From: Trichomonas vaginalis G3
Taxonomy: Eukaryota; Parabasalia; Trichomonadida; Trichomonadidae
Assembly (NCBI RefSeq): GCF_026262505.1
Contig: NC_067204.1
Location: forward strand, 13,596,522-13,660,521
Reading direction: 5' to 3'
Length of the DNA: 64,000 bases
Below the pieces are notes generated by a model, which was not told the origin of the DNA, made no database searches, and saw only the letters and a list, made by a program, of their open reading frames with translations. Below, piece by piece: positions 47,961-59,000 of this stretch. Made by a program: the position numbers and the translations under genes. Each line of letters opens with the position of its first letter. The stretch's first letter is position 1.

Positions 47961-49770
47961 TTCTTTACCCAAGCCTGTTGGATTTGTTGTGAAAGTAGGA
48001 GATGATTTCCTCCTGGTTCAGTTGGTCGAAAAGTCTTTTTTGCTGAATGGTTAATAATCTGGAGATAAAAACGTCATTGCCAGCATAATATTCTGAGTTG
48101 TATAATGGTGGTCTCCTAATGAGTGGCTATGGTCGCCAGAAAAGTTTTGTAGTTCTGTATGAGTGTGCGGTGGAAGGTTGCTTCTTTTAATTTTCTTCGA
48201 ACCACCTGTTTCCTTTGAAGAGTTTGCACAATACAAAACCTGTCGACTATTTGTTCCCATGCACACAACACCAAACATTACTTGAGACCTCTTGCTTCCA
48301 TAGATGTATAAATAGAACCTTACTGGGTTCATTAAATCAAACATATGAGACATTATAGGATTGTCTCTTTTGAACTTAAAATATAGTGCAACTATTTCAG
48401 GTTTCTTCTGGTTTGTGTAAGAATATTTTTTATAATATAATCTTATGTTTTCAGGGTAGGTAAAATCTTGACTATAATATTTATTTCTGTCATCTATATA
48501 ATAATATACTATTCTCGTTTTTTCTATTGCATTATATCTTTTATATCTATAATAATCTAAATATAATGTTTGCTTTTGTTCATCTGCATGTAGTGTTCCT
48601 TCGTCATCTACATAGTCATAATAATATGGTGCTGGAGCTGGGTCAGGCAATGTCATATCTGCCATTTCATAAACTCGGAAATATTTCTTTTGTTCGTCTC
48701 CATATAAGTTAAGTAGCAGTGTTGTCAATGGAACTTTAACTTGTGTACCATCATTCTTTATATAGCTTACAACATTTCATTGTTATTTTTCGGAATGAGT
48801 TTATACGTATTACCATTTTTTAAGGAATGTACAAACTGCCATCTAAAATATTTATTTTCTTCATTGAAAAAAAGTCACCAACAATAGTTTCAATATTTTT
48901 TTGTGTCCTATCAAACTTTGGTATATTTCATTGACATATGTTTGTCTGCTTTCTTTTCAAGGCTAACGTTTAAGTCTGTTATTTCAGATATAGAATGTGT
49001 ATGTCCAAAGCACTTTTCCTGTTTAAAGTTCTTGTAAGTTTGTAATATTTGCAATGGTATGTGTATGGTTCTTGTCTGCTTTCTTTTCAAGGCTAACGTT
49101 TAAGTCTGTTATTTCATGATATAGAATGTGTATGTCCAACGGCACTTTTCCTGTTTAAGGTTTCTTGTAAGTTTGTAATATTGCAATGGTATGTTAGTCC
49201 AACGGCACTTTTACTGTTTAAGGTTTCTTGTAAGTTTGTAATATTTGCAATGGTATGTGTATGTCCAACGGCACTTTTACTGTTTAAGGTTTCTTTGTAA
49301 GTCTGTTATTTCAGATATAGAATGTGTATGAGTCTTTTTAGAATATTCGTTTTCAGCTCTCGTCACTTCACTTGACATTTTATTGTCAACATATGTTTTG
49401 TCTGCTAGTTCAGGATGAGTATGTTCTTTTGTGTGCATAAGCATTGTTAGCTCTTTTCTTCTCTTTTGCTATTGCATCGTCTACATATTCTTTGTCAGCT
49501 TTGTTGTCAACATCTGTTTTCAAAAGAAGTTTCATTTATAGGTTTCTCGTTTAAAGTCTCTTTTGTTGGATTTATACAGACAGTATGGTTCTTATTGTCT
49601 TGAAACAGAAACTCATCTGTCATTGGGTTTATTGTCAGTTTTAAGTTTCCTTCTTCAATGACTCAAATATCTTAGAATAGTTTTGAAAGTTTGTTGTGTT
49701 CTTATTAGAGCTTGCATAATGAGTGTCGGTTGTGTTGTATTTCTCTCATGGAAGCAATATCTTTCGACAT
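47946..49770 (-). pseudogene. Phage-type tail-fiber gene region of the inner element, broken
   Basis: The minus strand, read from 49770, first shows repeats of the kind GHTHSISEITDLNVSLEKKA and DKNHTHTIANITNLQETLNS (about 48.95-49.5 kb), the trimeric shaft repeats of phage fibers. It ends with a tip domain (48051-48260: GGSKKIKRSNLPPHTHTELQ and NFSGDHSHSLGDHH). The last ~380 bp (47946-48325) are about 90% identical in DNA to the end of the outer element's fiber gene, whereas the shaft has no counterpart there. Looks broken. Confidence 0.8.
48051..48728 (-). CDS. Open frame within the fiber region
   Basis: 225 residues. The first ~140 are rich in tyrosine and charged residues (YYRYKRYNAIEKTRIVYYYI, DDRNKYYSQDFTYPENIRLY); this may be a domain inserted between shaft and tip. 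The last ~60 are the fiber tip (RSNLPPHTHTELQNFSGDHS). The surface-exposed host-recognition role is inferred from phage fibers. Confidence 0.55.
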   Translation of the reverse strand: MTTLLLNLYGDEQKKYFRVYEMADMTLPDPAPAPYYYDYVDDEGTLHADEQKQTLYLDYYRYKRYNAIEKTRIVYYYIDDRNKYYSQDFTYPENIRLYYKKYSYTNQKKPEIVALYFKFKRDNPIMSHMFDLMNPVRFYLYIYGSKRSQVMFGVVCMGTNSRQVLYCANSSKETGGSKKIKRSNLPPHTHTELQNFSGDHSHSLGDHHYTTQNIMLAMTFLSPDY

Positions 49771-49789
49771 TTTTATTCTAGATAAAATA

Positions 49790-50570
49790 TGCTTCCAATA
49801 GAAAAAGAAAATTCAAGAGTTGCTACAACTAAACCTTAGATGAACTTTTTACTAATGTCGGTCAAAAGTTTGAGACAGAGACCGTAAAGCATGAAGGCAT
49901 ACGTTTGACTACCCATTAGAATGGTTAAGAGACCCATCTGTCACAAAAGCTATTGGCTTTCGTAGAATGAAGTTCATTTCAGAAGCATACATGGTTTCCC
50001 ATTTACGGTCGGTTTGAAGTTCGATACTATAACAAAGAAAAACGTATGTATGAGAAATTTGAACAGGGAAAACTTTTACAAGTTAGTTGCTTCGTAAACT
50101 TAGAAACAACTCTTCAAGCTTTTCAAGAAAAATAAACATATACTATATCGAATATGCAAAACAGTATATAACACTGATCGAGGAGAATACCATCTCGATA
50201 TTATTTATGACAGGAAAAATGCAACTGTTAAAATCAATAGAATAGAAGACCTTGGAGAAAACGTTATATTTCTACAAAATATAAACAATTGGCATGGTAT
50301 AGATTTATGAGGATGTTAAATCAGCCTGCAGCATATCCAGTACACCCAGACTTTTATGAAGTCGAAAACCCTAATGGAACATATGAAAATATTTTCGACC
50401 CAGATGCTATTATTGTTCATGCTTCATTTTCTGGTGCGCAAAACTCTTTTATGTCTGATGAATGATTTTTACGAAAAACCTACAAAGTATACGAACACCA
50501 AGTGGAGAGTATTTCAGACTTTCAAGTATGGTTTACTACAGATGGAAGAAAAAGAATAATTCCATTATAC
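49790..50570 (+). other. Unrecognised, broken plus-strand coding stretch
   Basis: Protein-like pieces such as KTYKYTNTKWRVFQTFKYGL-type sequence near 50500 and NQPAAYPVHPDFYEVENPNG near 50330, divergent from the fiber gene. No family is recognised. Confidence 0.3.
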
Positions 50571-50639
50571 CATGCGTTTACTTAGAAACTTAGTTTCATA
50601 TACACTACTATCGAACGGTAAAAATATAATTTTTTAATA

Positions 50640-50880
50640 CGGTTGAGGTGTTGGATTGGTTGCCAACTAGACTGTGGTGCAGGTTCAGGCTGTTGTTATA
50701 ACAGGAGCTTGCTCTTCTGGTTCAGGTCTTTAGTATAATACCAAACAAACTGACCTACCCTTTTACCAATATTTTTGACACCGTTCCAAATTCCTCTTCC
50801 TACGGTTTTTATTCCATTCCATATACCTCTTCCAACATTTCGAAAGAAGTCCTATCTTACTGAAGAAACCCATTTTACTA
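50640..50880 (-). pseudogene. Amphipathic virion protein region, broken
   Basis: The minus strand reads GRGIWNGIKTVGRGIWNGVK followed by NIGKRVGQFVWYYTK, an amphipathic W/I/K-rich segment. Its beginning, MGFFSKIG, recalls MAAGFFKKLWDGIKKAAGWV of the outer element's protein VI-like gene. A proline/glutamate-rich tail follows. Looks broken. Confidence 0.5.
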
Positions 50881-51420
50881 TATGTAAAAATCTAATGTCC
50901 GCCTAGTCTCTTATTTCCTGTTGAGTTCCATAGCATTCTTTAACTGGAGCTCATACATTCTGTTTCTCCTCTGGTAGAAAACATATTCTGTGGTAACCTC
51001 CGTGTTCGCGTCATCTGCATAAAGTTGTTTATATCCACTTCAGGGTTTGTATAAAACTCTTTCCATCTCATATTTGCATACATGGTGGCAAACCTAACGC
51101 AGCGTCATTTGACATGGCAGTTTGCATTTGTACATCTGTTGGCACTTGACCCTAGTTTGCCATTGCAGTTTGTATTACTAACTTCATTTGGAATATTCTC
51201 TGGGTTTGGTTGTCCAGTGTGTCTGTGCATTCGCTAAGTTCTGTGCGTCCATTTAATATTAGATAAAAAATATCTCTTACGTAGTACATATACTGAACAT
51301 TTGCAGGCATTGGTTCACTTATATTCTCTATATCTTTCTGCCACGTCAAATAAATAAATGACACAATGGAAAAAACCTAAAACAAGTAGTCCTATTTCAA
51401 ACCACATTTACTCTAATAAA
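50881..51420 (-). other. Unrecognised short frames
   Basis: 51152-51364 on the minus strand encodes MSFIYLTWQKDIENISEPMP and YVRDIFYLILNGRTELSECT. It is helical, with no family recognised. Nothing else is supported. Confidence 0.3.
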
Positions 51421-51429
51421 ATTTCTTTG

Positions 51430-52200
51430 TTATGACACTTTCTCCGGTTTATAGACCTCTCTCATATTCTATCTTGTCATATCTAAACTCATAGTCATGT
51501 ATGTCCTCTAACCATCTCATAACGGTTTCCAAACCACTTTTATCGGGATGTAAGTAAAAGCATGGATGGTTATGTAAAACGTCTAAAGTTTCCTAAAGAG
51601 TCTCTCAAAGTCCAGTCTACTTGGTATGAAAATCCATGTGTTATAGAACGCGCGGTGCCACTATAAAGAAACATTTTCCTTGTCTTATAATTTTTCATTA
51701 CAACTCTGCCAATGACATCTACACAACTCTATACCCTCAATATATTTTTCTATGTCCTTTTGAAAACATTTGTATAGTTAAGATATAAAACTTTTGACAT
51801 AAGTGTTTCAATGTCATGAACTCTTATAGAACCACTATATAATAGTCTAGCAGATATACTATCCCAGTCTATATATTCTGCTTTTTTCAAAACCTCTCTC
51901 ACAATATTTTCTTATCTAATGGTATACGTTCCATCTTACCTATAGGTATCTTTTCTTTTAACTCTTTCAATATATTGTTTGTGTCTGGAATATGTTTGAG
52001 ACGGTCCATATAGTTGTCGAAGTCATTGCATATAATCTTTGAGTCTGGGAATATTGTATGGCACAAATGGGAATATAAGAAACTCCACCGAACAAATCTA
52101 CAAATGTTAGACCATTCGGTAGTTTCTTTAAGTTCTCTCAATATAATATCTTTACATTTACTCTTATTCCAAAGAACGGTAACGAGGTTTTGTAAAATTC
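51430..52200 (-). pseudogene. D12-class DNA adenine methyltransferase-like region, broken
   Basis: The minus strand carries FVDLFGGV, the SAM-binding motif I of D12-class N6-adenine methyltransferases, near its start, and downstream KIICNDFDNYMDRLKHIPDT as in the motif where these enzymes have NDxN/D. A later stretch reads HPDKSGLETVMRWLEDIHDY. It looks broken. N6-methyladenine is the main DNA methylation of T. vaginalis, so methyltransferases of mobile-element origin are of interest. Confidence 0.5.
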
Positions 52201-52407
52201 ATTATATATTATAAATAAAAATGTTTTTTCCCGAAAAGTGACAGAAAAGTGACAAAACATGAAAACATATATAAATTTGTGAAAAGTGAAACATTATATA
52301 ATGTTTTCGACCCAGAAGAAGGCTTCTTCCCAGAAGCAATTGAGGAAGAAGAAGAGTCCTCCGAATTCACACCAGAAGACTAACAATTTTCCGAATAAAA
52401 ACTTCAT
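52201..52407. other. Right subterminal region of the inner element
   Basis: Contains the string AAAAGTGACAGAAAAGTGAC and a short plus-strand acidic frame end (NVFDPEEGFFPEAIEEEEES). No clear gene start. Confidence 0.35.
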
Positions 52408-52474
52408 TTATACTAAACATCTTCGGGGCTAGAGGGCACGAAGTGCCTGGAAGCCCCACTACCTTTTTTTTTTT
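52408..52474 (-). repeat. Right terminal inverted repeat of the inner element
   Basis: Reverse-complement partner of 27086-27153, ending in a run of 11 T. The AATAAA duplication follows at 52475-52480. Confidence 0.9.
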
Positions 52475-53009
52475 AATAAACTTTATCTTTATCTTTACAC
52501 CTTTCATCACTTCCAATATATTTATATCTCAGTTTTGATTTATTGGTTTCATATTCATTAGCGTTTAATAATTCACAGTCTTCCTTTTTAAATAAATGTT
52601 TTATGTATTCAGGATTAACAATTCTATAATATTGCTTCCCTTTAAATCTTTGAATATAAACAGGAACACCATCCTCTAAAATTCGATAATCTATTTTATC
52701 TGTTTTACTTGTTGGGTCATTTATGTAAGAATAAAAAAATAAATTATTTTAAAAATAACTTTAATTTTTTAATGGTTTATTTTTTAAAAATTTTTTATTT
52801 TTTATTTCATTATGTATGGCTGAGTGTAAATGTCTTACAATTTTGAAAAATTTTTAAATCTTGATTTATTCAAAAACGTAAGAATAAAAACCGTAAGAAT
52901 CATACATTTTTTACTTCATATGTTAAAAAAAATGATACAAAATCGCTCGATATTGTATGAATTCTTACGTTTACAAAAAAAGTCACAAAACCCATCCTAT
53001 CCTACTACT
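52475..53009 (-). repeat. Outer part of the outer Maverick's right terminal repeat
   Basis: Reverse complement of about 8747-9285, ending ACCCATCCTATCCTACTACT. It includes part of the right-arm copy of the 126-residue gene, which the inner element interrupts. Confidence 0.92.
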
Positions 53010-53079
53010 AAGGGCGCCAAGCGAAATTGATCATGCATTCAATTTTTATTTATTTTTTTTCTAGGCCGTGAAAACATAA

Positions 53080-56000
53080 ATGTCTGTTCAGTCTCCAACT
53101 GAGAAGATTGTTATCACAGCAGACTCTATCAAGAACATTTCTAACACTAAGAAGTTACAGGAAATATGCTTGCAACTTTATAAGAATCGACACAACTTGA
53201 TAGATGTTAATAAACAACTCGCTCAGCAGTTGGCGAGAGCACAACAGCGCTCCCAAGAAGCATACAATGAATTAAAAGAGCAGAGCCAACGAATGATCGA
53301 ATTAGAACATCAGAATGAATCTCTTGAATATGAAAATAAAGAACTTAAAGCAAAAACGATCAGTTTTGTCGGGGAATTCCCCAATACGAGTGGCATCAAT
53401 CAAGCTGATGACTCAAATGAAACCGAGATCAAAATTCGGAAATTAATGAGAACAATTAATAAACAGCGCAGAGACATCGCCGATCTGGAACAGAAAAATA
53501 AAGAACTTCAGGAAGCTGCAACAAATGGGCCTTTGATGAAGCTCCCTGCCTCTGAAGGTGGTCCAGGTCTTGACGAAACGAAAAGCGCTCTTCTCATTAA
53601 GCAACTATACAGAGAAAACGCACGCTCGAAAGTACAGATGGATTCTCTTCGTAAACAATTACAAGATAAAGACGAAGAGATCAAGAACCTCAAAGCTGCC
53701 ACAGATCTCAGCAATTCTCGAATTTCTGAACTCTCCGGTATCATTGAAGGCGAGTCCAAGCTATCTGAACTCAAGACTCCTCCTTCAAGTCCTTCTTATC
53801 GCAATTTCATCGATCGTGGAAATTACAAGGATCGTAGAATGAAACAACTTAAGGACCAGCTCGACCAGACTGAAACGGAGATCGAGAACGAAGAGGGCAA
53901 GACCGAAAATCTCAACTACTCGCTCAATGAAATGATTGATTTGGTCGCAGAAAGACGCCGCGCTTTACAAGAGTTAAGGAATTCTCAAGGCAAAGACGAA
54001 GAGAAGCTCAAGAAGCAGATCGCCAAAGTTGAATCTGAAAAGACAAAGATCGAAGATGAAATAAAGCACTTACAAGAGGACGAAGAGCCACAAATCAAGA
54101 AACTCAAAGATAGACTCGACGAAACTACTACAAAAACTCAGATTGCTGAGAAGAAACTCGGTGAAATGAGAAAGACCATCGAAGATTCTCGTCAGAAACT
54201 TGCCCAGAGGAGACAAAATCTCATTGAACGCCGTAAGGAGTTAACCAATGATGCCGAAAATACCAATACTGAGCTCCAATCCATCAATAATCAGATCCAA
54301 GAAATTGATTCTGAGTTTAACAAGCTCAACGGCCTTGTCAACAAAGTCCAGAGCGATCACAGCAAGAAGAAGTCCGCACTTCAAGAACAGTTGGCCCAGA
54401 AACAGAAAGATCTCAACGATCTTAAACGTAAACAAGCCGAAGAAAAGGCCAGCCGCGAAGCAGAGATCGCCAAGATCAATGATCAACTCCAAAAGACCAT
54501 GAAAGAGTACAACGACCTCAATCAGCCACAAAATGTCGATCTCAAGAACGAAATCGACCAAGCAACCAAAGATCTCAAAGAACTCGAGAGCAGAGTCAAC
54601 AAGAAGAGGGAAGAACTCTTCGGAAAGAACAACCAACGCGTTGCCGAGCTCAATAAGTTGAATGAACAACTTAAATCTAAGATGGACGAGATGGTTAAGG
54701 CCGACCAAGAGCTCCAGTCCGCCAAGGATGAACACGAAGCCAAGAAGAACGAGCTCAAGGCCGAAATCGAAAGCGTATCCGATGAAATTTCGAAATTAAA
54801 GGACGAACTCGAAGTTATTCCTGACTTTGAAGTTGACGACCTCAAAGATCAACTCAATGAGCTTCTCAAAGAGAAGGAAGAGCTCGAGAAAGAGAAGATT
54901 AAGAACAATGACGAACTAAATTCAAGTATTATCATGCTCAAAGACGAAATCCAGAAAGAGAAAGCCAACAAAGACAAGATTTCCGAAGAAAAGAACAAGA
55001 GAGACAAAGAACTCAATGATGAAAAGTCCAAATTACAAGATGAACTCGACAGTTTACAATTGGATGAAATTGAAAACGAAAACGATCAATTGTTTGAAGA
55101 AGTCGAAGACCTCAAATCGAAAGTTGATGATGCCAAGATCTTGTACAATGACATGGTCGACAAAATCGATGACTTGAAACAACAGAGATCGAAGGTAGAG
55201 CAGAAATACAAAGATTTAGAAAAACAAAATAAAGAAAAAAGTGACGAAATTGAAAAAGTTTCCAAAGAAATTTCAGAGTTAAAGGAGAAACTTGATAATT
55301 TGAACCAGTTCAAAGACAACACACCAGAGCTCCACCAAAAGGTTGATGCAATGAACGAACAAATTGTCAAGAAATCGCAAGAAAACGAGAAAATCCAAGA
55401 AGAAATGAACAAATTGAACGAAGAATTGCAGCATTTGGAGAATGAAATGGAAGAAATCGAAGTAGTCAATGACGAAAGAGAAACAATCCAAGAAAAGATT
55501 GATAACATCAAACAACAAATCGAAGAAAAAAAGAAATCAAATGAAGAAATCCAAGATATAATGAATTTGTTGATTGAAGCCGAAAATGATGCACAAAAGG
55601 AACTCGATGACATTGAGATTGTTGAAGCCCAGTCTGAAGAAATCAGACAGAGAATACAAACACTCCAGGATAACTTGCAAGACAGAAAGAAGTTAAATAA
55701 CGAATTAACCGAACAAAACAATAAATTACAAAAAGAATTGAAAGATTTACAAAACGAACTCGACCAAACAGAGTTAGTCAATGATGATTCTGAGTCATTG
55801 AACAAGAAACTCGATGAAATCAAGGAGCAGATCAACGAGCGTAAGTCACAGAACGAAAACAACACAGAACAAAATGAAAAACTCATCGAAGAAATCGAAA
55901 AATTCGCTAAAGAATTGGATGAAATTGAAATCATTGAAGATAAAAGTGACAAATTACAGGCGCAAATTTCTGAACTTCAGAAACAAATTGATGAGAAACA

Positions 56001-59000
56001 GAAGAACAACGAACAGACAGACAAGTCCAACAATGATTTAGAACACGAGTTACAGATAACTAAACAAAAATTGGACTCAATGTCAAGTGTCAAAAATAAT
56101 TCTGATTATCTCAAATCAGAAATTGAAAATGTCAACAAGGAAATCGAGAAAATCCGTGATACAAACAACAAACTCAAGCAGGAACTCCAAGACAAGAACA
56201 AGGAGCTTGAGGAAATGACGGATATCGCTGATAATTCCGAAGAACTCAAAGAGAAAATTGATTCAGTCAATGAAGAAATCACAAAACGTGTTGCAAACAA
56301 CACAACTATCGATGAATTGATCAGACATCTCCATGAAGACCTCAAGAACGCAGAGGCCAAACTGCAATCAATTCCACATGTTGACGACAACACAGATTCT
56401 CTCCAGAAATCATTGGATGAAGTTTTAGCACAAATTTCTCAGAAACAGAGAGAAAACGACGAATTGAATGACGAAATCAGCAGACTCATCCAGGAAAAGG
56501 AAGAAAAGACTGATGAACTCAATAACATGGAAACAATTCCAGATAAAAGAGAAGAAATCAGTTCCGAAATCGAAACCGTCAAATCACAAATCGAAGAAAA
56601 GAAGAAAAACAACGAAAAGATTGCAGAAGAAAACAAGAAATTGGCTGAAGAACTCGAAAACCTCAGACAAACACTCTCTAAGATGGAAACAAGTGACCAA
56701 CCACTTGAAAACATCCAAAAGGAAATCGAGACAACTAAACAGGAAATCTCCGAAAAACAGAAAGAACTCGATGAGCTCAAACAAGAATTAGAACAAATTA
56801 AAGATGAAGATCAATCCAAAGCTGACGAGATTTCAGAAGAAATTGAGAACATCAAGACACAAATCGATGAAAAGAACAAGAAGAATGAAGAAATCGCTAA
56901 GAACAATGAAGAAAAACAATCAGAACTCGATGAAAAACTCAAAGAATTACAAGATCTCGAAGAAATTAAAGATGAAACAGAAGAAATCAATCAACAAATC
57001 GAAGAAACACAGAAAGAAATCGAAACAAAGAAGCAACAGAAGGAGAACAACAACAAACTCAATGAAGAACTTGATAAACTCAAACAAGATTTGGAACAAA
57101 TTGAAAATGTTGAAGATAATGTTGAAAAACTGACAGAAGAAATTGAAAAAGTGAAAAGTGACATCGATTCCAAGCATCAACTTAACAACGACATCAAAGA
57201 AGCCAATGAAGTTGTCGAAGAAGAGTTGAACAGTTTGAAGGAAGAACTCGAAAAGATCGAACCTGTTGAAGACAAATCCGATGAAATCAGAAAGGAAATT
57301 GTCAAAATCCAGAAAGAAATCGAGACAAAGAAGGCAACAAACTGCGGAATCAGCGAATCCAATGAACTCCTCAACAAGGAACTCAATGATCTCAAGAACC
57401 AATTAGAAGAAATCGCTGAAGAAAAGGATGATTCAGAAGAAATCAAGGCAGAAATCGAAAATCTTCATAAATCAATCGAAGAAAAGAAGGAACACAACGC
57501 AAATACACAACAAAACAACGAGAACATGAAGGAAGAATTGTCCAAACTCCAAGAAGAATTCGATCAAATCGAAGTTGTTGAAGATAAAGCTGAAGAAATC
57601 CATTCAGAAATCGAAAAACTCAAGTCACAAATCGAAGAAAAGAACACAACAAACAATGATATCAAGGAAGCTAATGATATCTTGAACGAGGAACTCAACA
57701 ATCTCCAGAAACAATACGATGAAATCGATGTAGAAGAAGATAAATCTGAGGAATTATCACAAAAAGTGACAGACTTACAAAAACTTCTTGAAGAGAAGAA
57801 ATCACAAAATGAGACAATCAAATCCGGAAACGAGAATATTCTCAAGGAACTCCAGAGCTTGCAGAACGAGTTAGATAACATCGAAGTTGTTTCATCATCA
57901 TCTGAAGAAGGAGAAAAGAAGATTGAAAAACTCAAACAAATGATTTCTGACAAACAAAAGCAGAATGAAGAAACAACTAAACACAATGAAGAACTCGATA
58001 ACCAAATCAAAGATCTTGAGAATGAATTGAACGAAATTATTCCTGTTAAAGACAAATCCAATGATTTGCAACAACAAATTGAAGAAATCAAAGATAAAAT
58101 CACAGACAAACAGAAGAAGAATGAAGAATGCTCACAGCTCAACACAGCTTTGAAGGAAGAATATGATCAGTTGAAGAGCGAATTCGATAACATTGCAGTT
58201 ATCGAAAGCAAAGCAGAAGAAATCCAACAAAAGATCGATGAAATCAAATCCGAAATCGATCAGAAACGTAAAGAATACCAAGATATCAAAGAAGGAAATG
58301 ATTTGTTGGAAGAAGCTTATACAGAGAAACAAAAGGAACTCGAACAAATCGAAGTTGTCGAAGACAAGACTGAAGATTTGCAGAACTTGATTGATGAAAT
58401 CACAGAGCAAATCAACAGCAGGAAATCGAACAACTTAGAAAGACAAGTTTCCAATGAAACATTCGAGAAACAACTCGGCCAATTGAAGCAAGAACTCAAT
58501 GATTTACCACAAACAGATGATAACTCCGAATCTCTTAAAGAAGAAATAGAAGAGACAAAGAAGAAACTCGCAATGATGAAGGACGAATACCAGAGAATGT
58601 CTGATGAAGACAAATCATTGACAGATGAATTAATCAGAGTTGAATCTGAATTGAATGATTTAGAAAACCAAAAGAATGTTTTGGAGAATGAAACAATTGT
58701 CAAAGCTGAAAAGAAGATGCAGAATGATAATACAATCATGGATCTTCGTAACAAGATTGATACACTTAAAGCACAATTGCAACAACAAGAGAAACCACAA
58801 GAAGACATCGAAAAACTCAAGAAAGAATATCAGGAATTGAAATTCCAATTCGATGCAAAAGTTTCTCAAAACAAAGAAGAAGTTTCTCATTCCGAAAACG
58901 AGCTCCATTCTCTCAAGGAAATGTACGACAAGATAGAGAAAGTTGAGCAGCAACAAGTTGACTCCCTCAAGAGCCAAATCTTATCTGTTAAAGCTCAAAT

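Larger units (their letters stand above)
27086..52474. mobile_element. Second virus-like element nested in the outer Maverick's terminal repeat
   Basis: 25,389 bp, bounded by AATAAA on both sides (27080-27085 and 52475-52480), which matches the single site expected from the intact left arm of the host. The ends are a run of 11-12 A followed by GGTAGTGGGGC and continue as a 67-68-bp inverted repeat. The content is Maverick-like (capsid candidate, packaging ATPase, RVE-type integrase, fiber), but replication is by an SF3 helicase protein and no polymerase B was found. The left third looks mostly whole. The middle from about 36.7 to 51 kb is heavily broken, dozens of breaks. It must be younger than the outer element's insertion. 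Confidence 0.9.
8747..53009. mobile_element. Maverick/Polinton virus-like element (outer), interrupted by a second element
   Basis: The ends begin AGTAGTAGGATAGGATGGGT and its reverse complement, with ~700-bp terminal inverted repeats. The flanking 6-mers are AAGAGC (8741-8746) and AAGGGC (53010-53015), a near-match to the 5-6-bp target duplication expected of Mavericks. Without the 25.4-kb insert the element is about 18.9 kb, normal for the family. It carries protein-primed-type DNA polymerase B, RVE integrase, a packaging ATPase, capsid and minor structural candidates, a fiber, and a KilA-N island. The near-identical repeats argue for recent insertion. It looks largely whole with perhaps three or four breaks besides the nested insertion. 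Confidence 0.93.
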
